Shown here: piece by piece, positions 44,706 through 53,736 of the stretch
How positions within the stretch are numbered: position 1 is the stretch's first letter
Layout: every line of letters starts with the position of its first letter
Assembly: GCA_016705365.1 (NCBI GenBank)
Contig: JADIYI010000002.1
Location: forward strand, 434,001-498,000
DNA: 64,000 nt
DNA from: Gammaproteobacteria bacterium
GTDB taxonomy: Bacteria > Pseudomonadota > Gammaproteobacteria > Pseudomonadales > UBA5518
Direction of reading: 5' to 3'
Position numbers and translations under genes: made by a program
The notes under the pieces: generated by a model
The model's input: only the letters and a program-made list of their open reading frames with translations
Databases searched by the model: none
Told to the model about the DNA's origin: nothing

Positions 44706-45725
44706 ATGAGAGCAGCCATCTTTTCCGCAGCAGGCGAGCCGCTGCAAATCGAAGAACGACCCATGCCCGGCGCCGAGCCGGGATCGCTGGTAATCCGGGT
44801 CAGGGCCTGCGGCATCTGCGCCTCCGATCTGCACGCGAGCGAGGCACCGGGAATGCTCAGTCCCGGCAACGTGCTCGGCCACGAATATGCCGGCGAGGTG
44901 GTGGCGATCGGTGCCGGGGTGAACGGCTGGGCCATCGGCGAGCGCCTCACCGCGTTGCCCGCGAGCCCCTGTGGCGTGTGCGCGGCCTGCAAGGCGGGCC
45001 GTTTTGTCGAGTGCGGCGATATGCTGATGCAGGGCTTCGACCCGCGCATGCCCGGTGCCTATGCCGAGTACACGCGGTGCATGGCGGTGCTGGCGATGAA
45101 GCTGCCGGAGTCGGTGGACCTGCAGGATGCCGCGACCATCGAGCCGCTGGCGGTCGGACTGGGTGCCTGCCGCAGTGCGGCGCTCGAGCCCGGTGCCAGC
45201 GTGCTGGTAATCGGTGCCGGCATCATCGGCCTGGCGGTCGCCAAGTGGGCCCGCTTCTTCGGTGCCGGCGATGTCGGCATCAGCGAGATGGTACCGGCAC
45301 GCATCGAGCGTGCCCGCCGGATTGGCGCGGATATCGTTATCGATGCCGCACGGTACGCCGATCCGGTCGCCGAATTCCAGCGGATCACCGGGCGCGCGCC
45401 GACGGTGATCTTCGAGTGCGTTGGCCGCCCGATGATCCAGAAGCTGATCGACATGGCGCCCCCTGGCGCGCACCTTGTCATGGTCGGCACCGGCATGCAG
45501 CCCGAGCAACTGACCGTGGTGACTGCCGCGCTGAAGCGTCTGCGCATGAGCTTCCACCTTGCCTACGAGCTCGACGATTTTCCGTTCGTGCTGCGCATGC
45601 TGGCTGTCGGCCGGATCAGCACCGAGGGCCTGGTAACCGGCACGGTCGGTCTCGACGCGCTGCCGGCGATGTTTGCCACGCTGCAACAACCCAACGATCA
45701 TTGCAAGATCATGATCACACCCTGA
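44706..45725 (+). CDS. Zinc-dependent alcohol dehydrogenase (MDR family)
   Basis: 339 aa. The catalytic zinc ligands are suggested by CGICASDLH and GHEYAGEV, and the structural zinc by four Cys in SPCGVCAACKAGRFVEC. The Rossmann fold begins VLVIGAGIIGLAVAKWA, giving an NAD(P)-dependent dehydrogenase of the threonine / sorbitol / benzyl-alcohol type. The substrate cannot be assigned. It is separated from ldtD by 185 bases and from the HerA-like gene by 75. Confidence 0.88.
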   Translation: MRAAIFSAAGEPLQIEERPMPGAEPGSLVIRVRACGICASDLHASEAPGMLSPGNVLGHEYAGEVVAIGAGVNGWAIGERLTALPASPCGVCAACKAGRFVECGDMLMQGFDPRMPGAYAEYTRCMAVLAMKLPESVDLQDAATIEPLAVGLGACRSAALEPGASVLVIGAGIIGLAVAKWARFFGAGDVGISEMVPARIERARRIGADIVIDAARYADPVAEFQRITGRAPTVIFECVGRPMIQKLIDMAPPGAHLVMVGTGMQPEQLTVVTAALKRLRMSFHLAYELDDFPFVLRMLAVGRISTEGLVTGTVGLDALPAMFATLQQPNDHCKIMITP

Positions 45726-45800
45726 ACCTTTTGTCGTGGTGTAACGCCGCTGCGGCGATCTTGCGACTGTTTGCAAGCCCTCGGGCCGGAGAATCGAGCA

Positions 45801-47255
45801 TTGAACGATGACAGCATCCTGATCGGCGCCGGCGAAATCCCCGTGAGCCTGCCGTTGCGTTATGCGAACCGTCACGGACTGGTGGCAGGCGCCACCGGCA
45901 CCGGCAAGACCATCACCGTGCAGGGGCTCGCGGAGAGCTTCTCCGCGGCCGGCGTGCCGGTATTCGTCGCCGATGTCAAAGGCGATCTCGCGGGGCTGGC
46001 GATGCCCGGCGTCGCCAATCCGCGCATCGAGGAGCGCTGGAGCCGCATCGGCGTGGCCCAGCCCCCGTTCGCCGCCGCACCGGTCAGCTTGTGGGACGTG
46101 TATGGCAAGGGTGGCATCCCGTTGCGGCTCAGCCTCTCCGAACTCGGCCCGCAGATGCTCTCGCGCATGCTGGAACTCAACGAAACCCAGGAGGCGGTGC
46201 TGTCGCTGGTGTTCCAGTTTGCCGATGACGAGGGCCTGCTGCTGCTCGACATGAACGATCTTCGTACCACGCTGGTGCACCTTGGCGAACACGCGCGCGA
46301 GCTGGACACCCGTTACGCCGCTTTCTCGCGCCCCTCGGTGGCCGCCATCCAGCGGCGCCTGCTGTTGCTCGAAAATGCCGGTGCCGCGACCTTCTTCGGT
46401 GAGCCTGCGGTGCAGCTGACGGATCTGATGCGCACTGCCGCCAATGGACAGGGGGTCGTGAATATTCTCGATGCGCGCGAGCTGATCAATCAACCGCGGC
46501 TCTATACCAGCTTCCTGCTGTGGCTGATGTCGGAGCTGTTCGAACAGCTCCCCGAGATCGGCGACCCGGAACGCCCGCGCATCGTGTTCTTCTTCGACGA
46601 GGCACACCTGCTGTTCGACGGCGCGCCGAAGGCGCTGATGCAGCGAATCGAGCAGGTGGTACGCCTGATCCGCTCCAAGGGCGTGGGCATCTATTTCATC
46701 ACCCAGAGTCCGGGCGACATACCCGACGACGTACTGGCGCAACTCGGCAACCGCATCCAGCATGCGCTGCGCGCCTACACGCCGAGCGAGCAGAAAGCGG
46801 TGCGCGTCGCGGCGCAGTCCTTTCGCGCCAATCCCTTGTTCGAAACCGAGCAGGTGATTGCCCAGCTCGGCGTCGGCGAGGCGCTGGTATCGGTGCTCGA
46901 GCAACGTGGCGTGCCCTCGGTGGTGCAACGCACCCTGGTACGCCCGCCCGGCTCGCGCATGGGACCACTGGAAGATCACGAGCGCCAGTCGCTGCTTGGC
47001 GCGGACGCCTTGTTTGCGCGTTATCGCACCAGTCATGACCCGGTGTCGGCGCACGAGATCCTGCAACAGCGCGCGCAGCGCCAACTCGCCGAGGCAAGCA
47101 ATGAAAAGGCCTCTCCGGCGCGCGAACCCGCCCGGCGTTCGACCCGCGAAGGCCCGGTGGAAGCACTGCTCAAGAGCGTCGCCCGCAGCATAGGCAGCGG
47201 ACTCGGACGCAGCATCGTGCGCGGTGTGCTGGGTTCGATACTGCGTGGGCGCTGA
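45801..47255 (+). CDS. HerA-like / DUF853 ATPase (YjgR family)
   Basis: 484 aa. The TTG start at 45801 has GGAG nine bases upstream and is preferred to the TTG at 45771. Walker A is GATGTGKT and Walker B RIVFFFDEAHLLF, followed by RLIRSKGVGIYFITQSPGDIPD and the C-terminal arm with GPVEALLKSVARSIGSGLG. YjgR-like proteins belong to the HerA/FtsK ATPase superfamily; their substrate is unknown. It precedes a small membrane peptide by 51 bases. Confidence 0.85.
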   Translation: MNDDSILIGAGEIPVSLPLRYANRHGLVAGATGTGKTITVQGLAESFSAAGVPVFVADVKGDLAGLAMPGVANPRIEERWSRIGVAQPPFAAAPVSLWDVYGKGGIPLRLSLSELGPQMLSRMLELNETQEAVLSLVFQFADDEGLLLLDMNDLRTTLVHLGEHARELDTRYAAFSRPSVAAIQRRLLLLENAGAATFFGEPAVQLTDLMRTAANGQGVVNILDARELINQPRLYTSFLLWLMSELFEQLPEIGDPERPRIVFFFDEAHLLFDGAPKALMQRIEQVVRLIRSKGVGIYFITQSPGDIPDDVLAQLGNRIQHALRAYTPSEQKAVRVAAQSFRANPLFETEQVIAQLGVGEALVSVLEQRGVPSVVQRTLVRPPGSRMGPLEDHERQSLLGADALFARYRTSHDPVSAHEILQQRAQRQLAEASNEKASPAREPARRSTREGPVEALLKSVARSIGSGLGRSIVRGVLGSILRGR

Positions 47256-47306
47256 AGCGGAAGCCGCCGACATGAGTGCGCATTCCCGACCAAACGGAGG
47301 TTTCCA

Positions 47307-47495
47307 ATGATTCGCTTGCTGATCGTGTTGGCCATCGTGGTGCTGGCGACTCTCTACCTGAACGGCCGCGAGGGCCAGGTACAGAAGCCGGAGCAGCAAT
47401 ACATGGAACAGACCGACAAGGCCAGGGCGCTCGAGCTGCAGACACAGGAGCAGGCGACTCAACAATTGAGAACCATCGATGAGAATACCCAATAG
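47307..47495 (+). CDS. 62-aa single-pass membrane peptide
   Basis: A strong GGAGG lies at 47296-47300, six bases before the ATG. Residues 2-19 form a hydrophobic helix, then comes a polar, Gln/Glu/Lys-rich stretch with a coiled-coil look. No family was recognised. Its last 17 bases overlap the start of the TonB receptor gene, so translation of the two may be coupled. An accessory role in receptor expression or in a membrane complex is only a guess. Confidence 0.62.
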   Translation: MIRLLIVLAIVVLATLYLNGREGQVQKPEQQYMEQTDKARALELQTQEQATQQLRTIDENTQ

Positions 47496-49563
47496 ATCCG
47501 CACCGCACGCACTGCTGGCGCTGATCGCGCTATCGAGCAACCCGGTCGCGGCGGCCGAGGAACTCGAAACGCTGGTGGTCAGCGCCACCCGCAGCTCGGT
47601 ACCGGCAGCGGAACTCAGCAACAGTATCCGCACCCTGAGCGCCGAGGAACTCGCGATGATCGGCGCAGTGCATATCAGCGAGGTCCTGGCGCGGGTGCCC
47701 GGCGCCTGGATCAACCGCGGCAATGGCCAGGAGAATCTCACCGCGATCCGTTCCCCGGTATTCACCGGGGCCGGCAGCTGCGGAGCGTTCTACGTGGCCG
47801 AGGACGGTGTGCCGATACGCCCGCCCGGCGTCTGCAATGTCAACGAACTGTCCGAAATCAACGGCGAGCAGGCCGCCCGCATCGAAGTGTTGCGCGGACC
47901 CGGCACCGCGGTACACGGCAGCAATGCCCAGCACGGCGTGATCAACGTGATCAGCATGCCACCACCCGAGACGCCACGCGACGCCTCGCTGTCGCTGGAG
48001 GGCGGCCCAAACGAATACGCACGCCTGCTCGGCAGCTATGGCGAGGCGCATCCCGAGCATGCCTGGCGACTCAGCATCAACGCCGCCCACGACGGCGGTT
48101 ACAAGGACGACTCCGGTTTCGACCAGCAGAAACTCAGCTATCGCCACGATGTCGCCTGGTCCGGCGTGACCCTCGCCTCGCTGCTCAGCCTCGCCAATCT
48201 CAACCAGGAAACCGCGGGCTTCGTGGTTGGCGAGGACGCCTACAAGCATTCCGGAGAAAAGCGCGAAAACCCCAACCCGGAAGCGTTTCGCGACAACAAG
48301 ACGGCACGCTGGCAGGGTCGCTTCGACATCGATCTCGGCGCCTCGGGCACGCTCGCCATCACCCCCTATCTGCGCTACCAGGATATGCGCTTCCTGCAGC
48401 ATTTCCTGCTCGGGCAGCCGCTCGAGGAAAACGGTTTGCGCAGTGTCGGCTGGCAGAGCGCCTGGGAATTGTCTCTGAGCGATGCCCTGTTGCTCAGCAC
48501 CGGAATCGACGCCGAGTACAGCGACAGCTACCTGCAGGAAACCCAGCGCGAAGCCGTGACTGTGAGCGTGCTGCCGACCGGCAAACACTACGACTACCGG
48601 GTCGACAGCCTGAACGGCGCCGCCTTTGCCCAGCTGCGCTGGGAGGCGAGCAGCACAACCCGGGTGATGGCTGGATTGCGTCTCGAAGAGCAGGACTACG
48701 ATTACGACAACCGCATGCTCGACGGGGCAACGCGCGATGACGGCAGCAACTGCGGATCACCCGCCCAGCCACTTCCCTGCCGTTATTCGCGCCCGGCGGA
48801 TCGCAACGATTCCTTCGGCGAAGTGTCGCTGAATGCCGGCATCAGCCATGCATTGACCTCCAGCCAGGAAGTGATCCTGAACATTGCGCACGGCTTCCGC
48901 CCACCGCAGACTGCCGAACTCTACCGCTTGCAGAGCGGACAACTGGCAGCCGATATCAACTCCGAGCAGATCGACAGCATCGAACTCGGCTGGCGCGGCA
49001 GCTGGGCCGCATTCGATTACAACCTCAGCAGCTACTACATGGAAAAATCCGACGTGATTTTCCAGGATTCCGAGAGGCGCAACGTCGATGGCGCCGCCAC
49101 CGAGCACTACGGTTTCGAGTATTCGCTTGCCTGGCGTCTTGCCCCCCACTGGATGCTGAGCGCGGACGGCACGCTGGCGCGCCACCGCTACGCCGACGAC
49201 GCCCCGTTGCAGGGATTGGCGCCCGGCACCAGCATCGAGGGCCGCGACATCGACACGGCGCCACGCTCGATGGCATCGTTGCGCCTGGGCTGGACCCCGG
49301 ATCCGCGCACCACGCTGGAACTCGAATGGCAGCATATCGGCCGCTACTTTCTCGAGCCCACCGATACCTACGATTATCCGGGTCACGAGCTGCTGCACCT
49401 GCGTCTGCGGCGCGAGTTGGGCCATTCGCTGATGCTCGGCGTGCGCGTCACCAATCTCGGCGACGAGGATTATGCCGAGCGTGCCGATTACGCGTTTGGC
49501 GATTACCGCTATTTCGTCGGCGAACCACGCAGCCTGTTCGTCGAACTGGGCTGGCAGCTCTGA
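47479..49563 (+). CDS. TonB-dependent outer membrane receptor
   Basis: 694 aa. A signal peptide (to about AAA near residue 26) is followed by a TonB box-like ETLVVSATR, a plug domain (SEVLARVPGAWINRGNGQENLTAIRSP in outline, IEVLRGPGTAVHGSNAQHGVINVIS) and a 22-strand barrel ending in the aromatic ...LFVELGWQL. Two Cys pairs are visible (GAGSCGAFY, GVCNVNE; CGSPAQPLPC), probably disulfides on external loops. The ligand is unknown; siderophore, vitamin or plant-glycan uptake are all possible. Confidence 0.9.
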   Translation: MRIPNRSAPHALLALIALSSNPVAAAEELETLVVSATRSSVPAAELSNSIRTLSAEELAMIGAVHISEVLARVPGAWINRGNGQENLTAIRSPVFTGAGSCGAFYVAEDGVPIRPPGVCNVNELSEINGEQAARIEVLRGPGTAVHGSNAQHGVINVISMPPPETPRDASLSLEGGPNEYARLLGSYGEAHPEHAWRLSINAAHDGGYKDDSGFDQQKLSYRHDVAWSGVTLASLLSLANLNQETAGFVVGEDAYKHSGEKRENPNPEAFRDNKTARWQGRFDIDLGASGTLAITPYLRYQDMRFLQHFLLGQPLEENGLRSVGWQSAWELSLSDALLLSTGIDAEYSDSYLQETQREAVTVSVLPTGKHYDYRVDSLNGAAFAQLRWEASSTTRVMAGLRLEEQDYDYDNRMLDGATRDDGSNCGSPAQPLPCRYSRPADRNDSFGEVSLNAGISHALTSSQEVILNIAHGFRPPQTAELYRLQSGQLAADINSEQIDSIELGWRGSWAAFDYNLSSYYMEKSDVIFQDSERRNVDGAATEHYGFEYSLAWRLAPHWMLSADGTLARHRYADDAPLQGLAPGTSIEGRDIDTAPRSMASLRLGWTPDPRTTLELEWQHIGRYFLEPTDTYDYPGHELLHLRLRRELGHSLMLGVRVTNLGDEDYAERADYAFGDYRYFVGEPRSLFVELGWQL

Positions 49564-49577
49564 ATAATGTCAAGAAT

Positions 49578-49690
49578 ATGCCGATGACATTGCACGTGGA
49601 TCTGTACTGGTCGTTTCGCAGCCCCTGCTCCTATCTCGCGACGCCGCGCATCCGCCGGATCGCACGCGAGACAGCCGGCCACCGGGGGGG
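49578..49690 (+). pseudogene. 5' fragment of a DsbA-family isomerase gene
   Basis: Directly after the TonB receptor a frame starts MPMTLHVDLYWSFRSP and goes on CSYLATPRIRRIARE, the first strand and helix of DsbA-like proteins of the 2-hydroxychromene-2-carboxylate isomerase / FrnE type. After about 35 codons the sequence reaches a run of seven G (49684-49690) and similarity ends. The remaining ~170 residues of the family are absent, so this is a truncated gene joined to unrelated DNA. The 135 bases from there to the end of the CoA-transferase gene hold no recognisable coding sequence. Confidence 0.6.
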
Positions 49691-49825
49691 TGCCGACACT
49701 CGTTTAACGGTGCAGCCTTGGCCAGCACCGCATCGATGTGCTGCTGTGGCGCGTGCAGCAGCACGGGTTGAAGCACCGGGGACAGCAGCGCGGACGCCCG
49801 TTCCACCGCTCGCGGCGGCCGGGGG

Positions 49826-51058
49826 CTATCCTGGCGTGCCGACCACACCCCGGTCGTGCAGGCGCGCGAATTCACCGGCACCGATCCCCAGCAACTCACC
49901 GAGCACCTGCTCGGTATGCTCGCCGAGTCGTGGCGCCGGTCTTACCGGCAAGCGATCCCGACCCGAGAAATCGAGCGCAATGCCCGGCGCAATCAGCGCA
50001 CCCACGCCAGGCTGCTCGATGCGACCGAACATGGGGTTGGCCTCGGAACACGACGGGTCGCGCCGCACCAGTTCCTCCAGACTCTGGTAACGGCCCCAGC
50101 ACACACCGTGCCGACGGAAAATATCCTCGATCAGCGCAAATGGCCGCGCCGCGATCCACTCGCCCACCGCCACGGCAATCTCGCGCCGGGCACGGAAGCG
50201 ATTGCCTTCGAGCCCGAGATCGAGCCCGAGACGCTGGCCAAGCGTGGCCATCGCCGCGCCCAGATCCATCGCGCCCAGCAGCGATCGCCATTGCTTCGCG
50301 GTCAAGCCCACCACCATGACCCGCTCGCCACCGGCACACACGAAATCGCGCCCGAACGCACCGAACAACTCGTTGCCGTGCCGCGCGCGCTGTTCCCCAA
50401 GCTGCGCCTCGGCGAGAAAGCCGAGATGTCCCATCACCGCCAGCGCCACGTCCTCGAGCGCCAGCTTCACATGCTGCCCGACACCGTTGCGCAAGCGGTA
50501 TCGCTCCGCCGCGAGCAGGCCCACCGCCGCCATCTGTCCGGTGATCAGATCCCAGGCCGGCAGCACGTGATTGACCACCGCGTCGTGATCTGCGGACCCG
50601 GTGATGAACGGCAAGCCGAGCCGCGGGTTGATCGTGTAGTCCACCGCCGAGCCACCGTGGCGGTCGCCCTGCACCGTCAACTGGATCAGGTCGTGGCGGC
50701 GCTGCTCGAGCAGTGCATGGTCGAGCCAGCCGCGCGGCGGAAAATTCGTCAGCAGCATGCCGGCATCCGCGCCCGGTGCACAGATCAGCGCCATCGCCAG
50801 CTCGCGTCCTTCGGGAGATGCGAGATCGAGCGCCACCGAACGCTTGGACTTGTTGAGACCGCACCAGAACAGGCTCACGTCGTCACGCGTCACCGGCCAG
50901 CGCCGGTAATCAAGACCACCGCCGAGCGCATCGATGCGGATCACGTCGGCGCCCATCTGCGCCAGCGTCATGCCCCCGAGCGGCGCGGCCACGAACGCGG
51001 CCGCCTCGACCACCCGCATCCCGGCGAGCACCGGCCCGCGCGCAACTTCGGTTTCCAT
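49826..51058 (-). CDS. CaiB/BaiF CoA transferase, mesaconyl-CoA isomerase (Mct)-like
   Basis: 410 aa. The class III CoA-transferase fold is clear, with AAPLGGMTLAQMGADVIRID, NKSKRSVALDL and the catalytic Asp170 in PAWDLITGQMAAVGLLA. The block GGGLDYRRWPVTRD and TNFPPRGWL resemble the 2-methylfumaryl-CoA isomerase Mct, which moves CoA within mesaconyl-CoA between C1 and C4. Its ATG overlaps the stop of the acyl-CoA dehydrogenase gene (TGATG). The function is inferred from similarity by eye; other CoA-transferase substrates cannot be excluded. Confidence 0.78.
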   Translation of the reverse strand: METEVARGPVLAGMRVVEAAAFVAAPLGGMTLAQMGADVIRIDALGGGLDYRRWPVTRDDVSLFWCGLNKSKRSVALDLASPEGRELAMALICAPGADAGMLLTNFPPRGWLDHALLEQRRHDLIQLTVQGDRHGGSAVDYTINPRLGLPFITGSADHDAVVNHVLPAWDLITGQMAAVGLLAAERYRLRNGVGQHVKLALEDVALAVMGHLGFLAEAQLGEQRARHGNELFGAFGRDFVCAGGERVMVVGLTAKQWRSLLGAMDLGAAMATLGQRLGLDLGLEGNRFRARREIAVAVGEWIAARPFALIEDIFRRHGVCWGRYQSLEELVRRDPSCSEANPMFGRIEQPGVGALIAPGIALDFSGRDRLPVRPAPRLGEHTEQVLGELLGIGAGEFARLHDRGVVGTPG

Positions 51059-52746
51059 CAACCGTCCTCCCTGGCGAGTGCCTGCTCGAGCAGGCTGCGC
51101 GCGATAACCTTCAGGGCCAGAGTTTCCTCGGCGCCTTCGAAAATGGACAGCACCCGCGCGTCCACGAAGTAGCGGCTGACCGGCGCCTCCTCGGCATAAC
51201 CCATGCCGCCGTGGATCTGCAGCGCCTCGCGCGTCACCAGCTCGGCCGAGCGGCAGGCCAGTAGCTTGACCAGGCTCGCCTCGATCCGGGCGTCGCCCTG
51301 TTCCCGCGCACCGGCAACCGCATAGGTCAGCTGACGGCACGCGGCAAGCCGCGCCGCCATGCGGGCAAGCTTGGCCAGCGTGAGCTGGCAGCCGATCAAC
51401 GGCGCTCCGAACACCTTGCGCTCGGTGGCGTAGCGCAGCGCGGCGAGCAAAGCCGCACGCATCACCCCGGTGGCGCGCGCCGCGGTCTGCAGGCGTCCGC
51501 CCGTCATCCCCGCCATGGTGTAGTAAAAACCCTTGCCGAGCCCTGCTGCACCACCGATCACATGCTCATCCGGCACAAAAAAATTCTCGAATGCCAGATC
51601 AAAGGAATGCATGCCACGATAGCCGATGGTCGGGATCGCCCTGCCCTGGAGCGACCCGCCGCCTGGTTGGCGAAACCCGAAAGAGTGCGTGTCGTACGAG
51701 GGCTTCTCGACCAGCAGCACACTGAGGCCGCGATGCCCCAGTGTCCGGTCGGCGTCGGTGCGTGCAACCACCATCAGCAGCCCGGCCTTGCCGGCAAAGG
51801 TGCACCAGGTCTTGGCGCCATCGAGCAGCCAGCCGCCCCGTGCAGGTGTAGCCTGCAGCGCCAGGTTGGCCACATCGGAACCGAAATCGGGTTCGGTGAT
51901 CGCGATCGCACACAACGGATCGCCGGCCGCTATCTGCGGCAGCCAGCGCCGCTTCTGGGCCTCGGTCGCGCCTGCGAGCAACGCGCGGCTCAGAATCTCG
52001 GGCCGGGTGATCAGGCTGCCGGCCGCCGCCAGCGAGGCCTCCGACAATGCCTCGGTAACCACCACCATCATCCGTGTGGCGCCGACATCGCTCGTCGCGC
52101 TGCCTCCGTAGCATTCCGGGATCGAAAGACCGAACACACCCAGTGCACGCAACGGCTGCAGCAGGCTCTCGGGCACCGTCAGGTTCTGACGATGAATCGC
52201 TCCGGCCTGCGGTGCGACCACCTCGGCCGCAAACCGGCGGAACGTGTCGCGGGCGATGCGCAGCTCCTGATCGAGCGGCACCCGGCCTACCTCCTGATCG
52301 CCCTGCGCCAGCGCCCGCCCGGTTGCCGCCAGAGCCTGTGCACCTGCCACCGCATGACGCAACCGCGCCCACCCGGGATCGCCCGCAATCGAGTGCAGCG
52401 CTGCCAACTCCAGATCGAGTTCGAGAAAGATCGGCTCCAGCCGCGCCAGTACCGCGGCGATCGCCTCGACCGCGAAGATCAGCGCCAACCGCGCGTCCTG
52501 GATGCTGCTGTCGGCATCGAGTCGTGCGAGCACGGTGCGGGTCGCGAGCAGCTCCGCGCTCGACCACGCCAGCTCGTAGGCAGCGACCTGGTGGGTATCG
52601 AGAAGCCCGGACTGCAGCCTTGTGCCACTCGTGCAGAGGCGCGCGAGCTTCCCCACCGCGCGATCGAACTGCGGCTGCAGCAATCCGAGCAGCCGGGCAG
52701 CCGTCCCGGCCTCCTGTTGCAAGGCATGGATCATCGCGGCGGACAC
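51058..52746 (-). CDS. Acyl-CoA dehydrogenase with N-terminal extension, methylsuccinyl-CoA dehydrogenase (Mcd)-like
   Basis: 562 aa. The first ~170 residues are an extra helical domain not found in ordinary 380-aa acyl-CoA dehydrogenases. The ACAD core follows with IPECYGGS, AIAITEPDFGSDVANL, TWCTFAGKAGLLMVVAR, GGMGYAEEAPVSRYFVDARV and the catalytic Glu537 in SIFEGAEETL. The length and extension match (2S)-methylsuccinyl-CoA dehydrogenase of the ethylmalonyl-CoA pathway, which forms mesaconyl-CoA. The Mct-like gene downstream would act on that product. Identification is by architecture, so a different branched acyl-CoA substrate is possible. Confidence 0.8.
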   Translation of the reverse strand: MSAAMIHALQQEAGTAARLLGLLQPQFDRAVGKLARLCTSGTRLQSGLLDTHQVAAYELAWSSAELLATRTVLARLDADSSIQDARLALIFAVEAIAAVLARLEPIFLELDLELAALHSIAGDPGWARLRHAVAGAQALAATGRALAQGDQEVGRVPLDQELRIARDTFRRFAAEVVAPQAGAIHRQNLTVPESLLQPLRALGVFGLSIPECYGGSATSDVGATRMMVVVTEALSEASLAAAGSLITRPEILSRALLAGATEAQKRRWLPQIAAGDPLCAIAITEPDFGSDVANLALQATPARGGWLLDGAKTWCTFAGKAGLLMVVARTDADRTLGHRGLSVLLVEKPSYDTHSFGFRQPGGGSLQGRAIPTIGYRGMHSFDLAFENFFVPDEHVIGGAAGLGKGFYYTMAGMTGGRLQTAARATGVMRAALLAALRYATERKVFGAPLIGCQLTLAKLARMAARLAACRQLTYAVAGAREQGDARIEASLVKLLACRSAELVTREALQIHGGMGYAEEAPVSRYFVDARVLSIFEGAEETLALKVIARSLLEQALAREDG

Positions 52747-52756
52747 GCTTCCCCGC

Positions 52757-53617
52757 TCAGGGCTTCAGCTCGGGAATCACGTGCGCAAAGTGATCGATCA
52801 TCGGCATCACCTGCTCCGGCTTGTCCCACAGATCCACCGCCACACCGACGTTCACCCGCTCGATACCGATATCGCGGTAGCGCTTCAAGGTATCGAAATC
52901 CGGCGTGCGCATCGCCTGCAACGTGATCGAAACGCAGGCCGGATCACGGCCATTGTCGCGCACCGCCCGGCGGAAATCGGCAACGGACTTTGCGATGTCC
53001 CGCAACAATACGTCGACCGGCATCCAGCCGTCGGCCCATTCGGCTGCATGCCGCACACCCAGCGGACCCACTGCGCCGAAAATCACCGGCAGCGGCTGCT
53101 GCAACGGTTTCGGCGCACACCATACCGGATCGAAATCGATGTACTGCCCGTGGTACTCGGCCTGGTCCTGGGTCCATAGCGTACGCAGCGCAGCCACCGC
53201 TTCACGCATCACTGCGTAGCGCTTGCCCCAAGGCTGACTGCTGACGTTGCAAAATTCCTCCTTGTTCCAGCCAACCCCCGTGCCGATGATCACACGCCCA
53301 CCCGAGAGCTGATCCAGAGTGACGATGGACTTGGCCTGCGAGAACAGGTCACGCTCGAGCAACAAGGCGATCCCGGTGCAGACCCGCAACGTGGTGGTCA
53401 CCGAAGCCGCTGCCATCAGCGACACGTAGGGGTCCATCATCAGTTTGTAGGGTTCCGGCAACTCGCCACCGCCCGAGTACGGAGTCTGGCGCGAGACCGG
53501 GATGTGGCTGTGCTCGCCGTACCACAACGAATCGAAACCGCGCTCCTCGAGCGCACGCGCAAGCACCACCGGAGTCGGGTCGAGCAGCGTATTCATCGAG
53601 CTGAAACCAAGATGCAT
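52757..53617 (-). CDS. LLM-class flavin-dependent oxidoreductase, F420 type
   Basis: 286 aa from the ATG at 53617 (GGAG upstream). A luciferase-like (beta/alpha)8 barrel is seen: LEERGFDSLWYGEHSHIPV, MDPYVSLMAAA, GRVIIGTGVGWNKEE and PLPVIFGAVGPLGVRHAAEWADGWMPV. It resembles the TIGR03619-type group annotated as F420-dependent, although use of FMN cannot be excluded. It starts the short operon with the Mcd- and Mct-like genes (10-base gap to the dehydrogenase). Confidence 0.86.
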   Translation of the reverse strand: MHLGFSSMNTLLDPTPVVLARALEERGFDSLWYGEHSHIPVSRQTPYSGGGELPEPYKLMMDPYVSLMAAASVTTTLRVCTGIALLLERDLFSQAKSIVTLDQLSGGRVIIGTGVGWNKEEFCNVSSQPWGKRYAVMREAVAALRTLWTQDQAEYHGQYIDFDPVWCAPKPLQQPLPVIFGAVGPLGVRHAAEWADGWMPVDVLLRDIAKSVADFRRAVRDNGRDPACVSITLQAMRTPDFDTLKRYRDIGIERVNVGVAVDLWDKPEQVMPMIDHFAHVIPELKP

Positions 53618-53736
53618 GAGTGCTCCGTATGCAGGGCGTGGCTGGAAACATTGCCAGCCAATGGTAAGTGCGTTGGCGACAGGCAACAACGTGCTTGCGC
53701 CGCAGCGCTGCCGCCGGCGTTGCCAGCTCCGCCAAT

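Noticed and set aside
45740..45770. CGCCG-CTG-CGGCG hairpin after the alcohol dehydrogenase gene
   Set aside because: Short stem with no following T-run.
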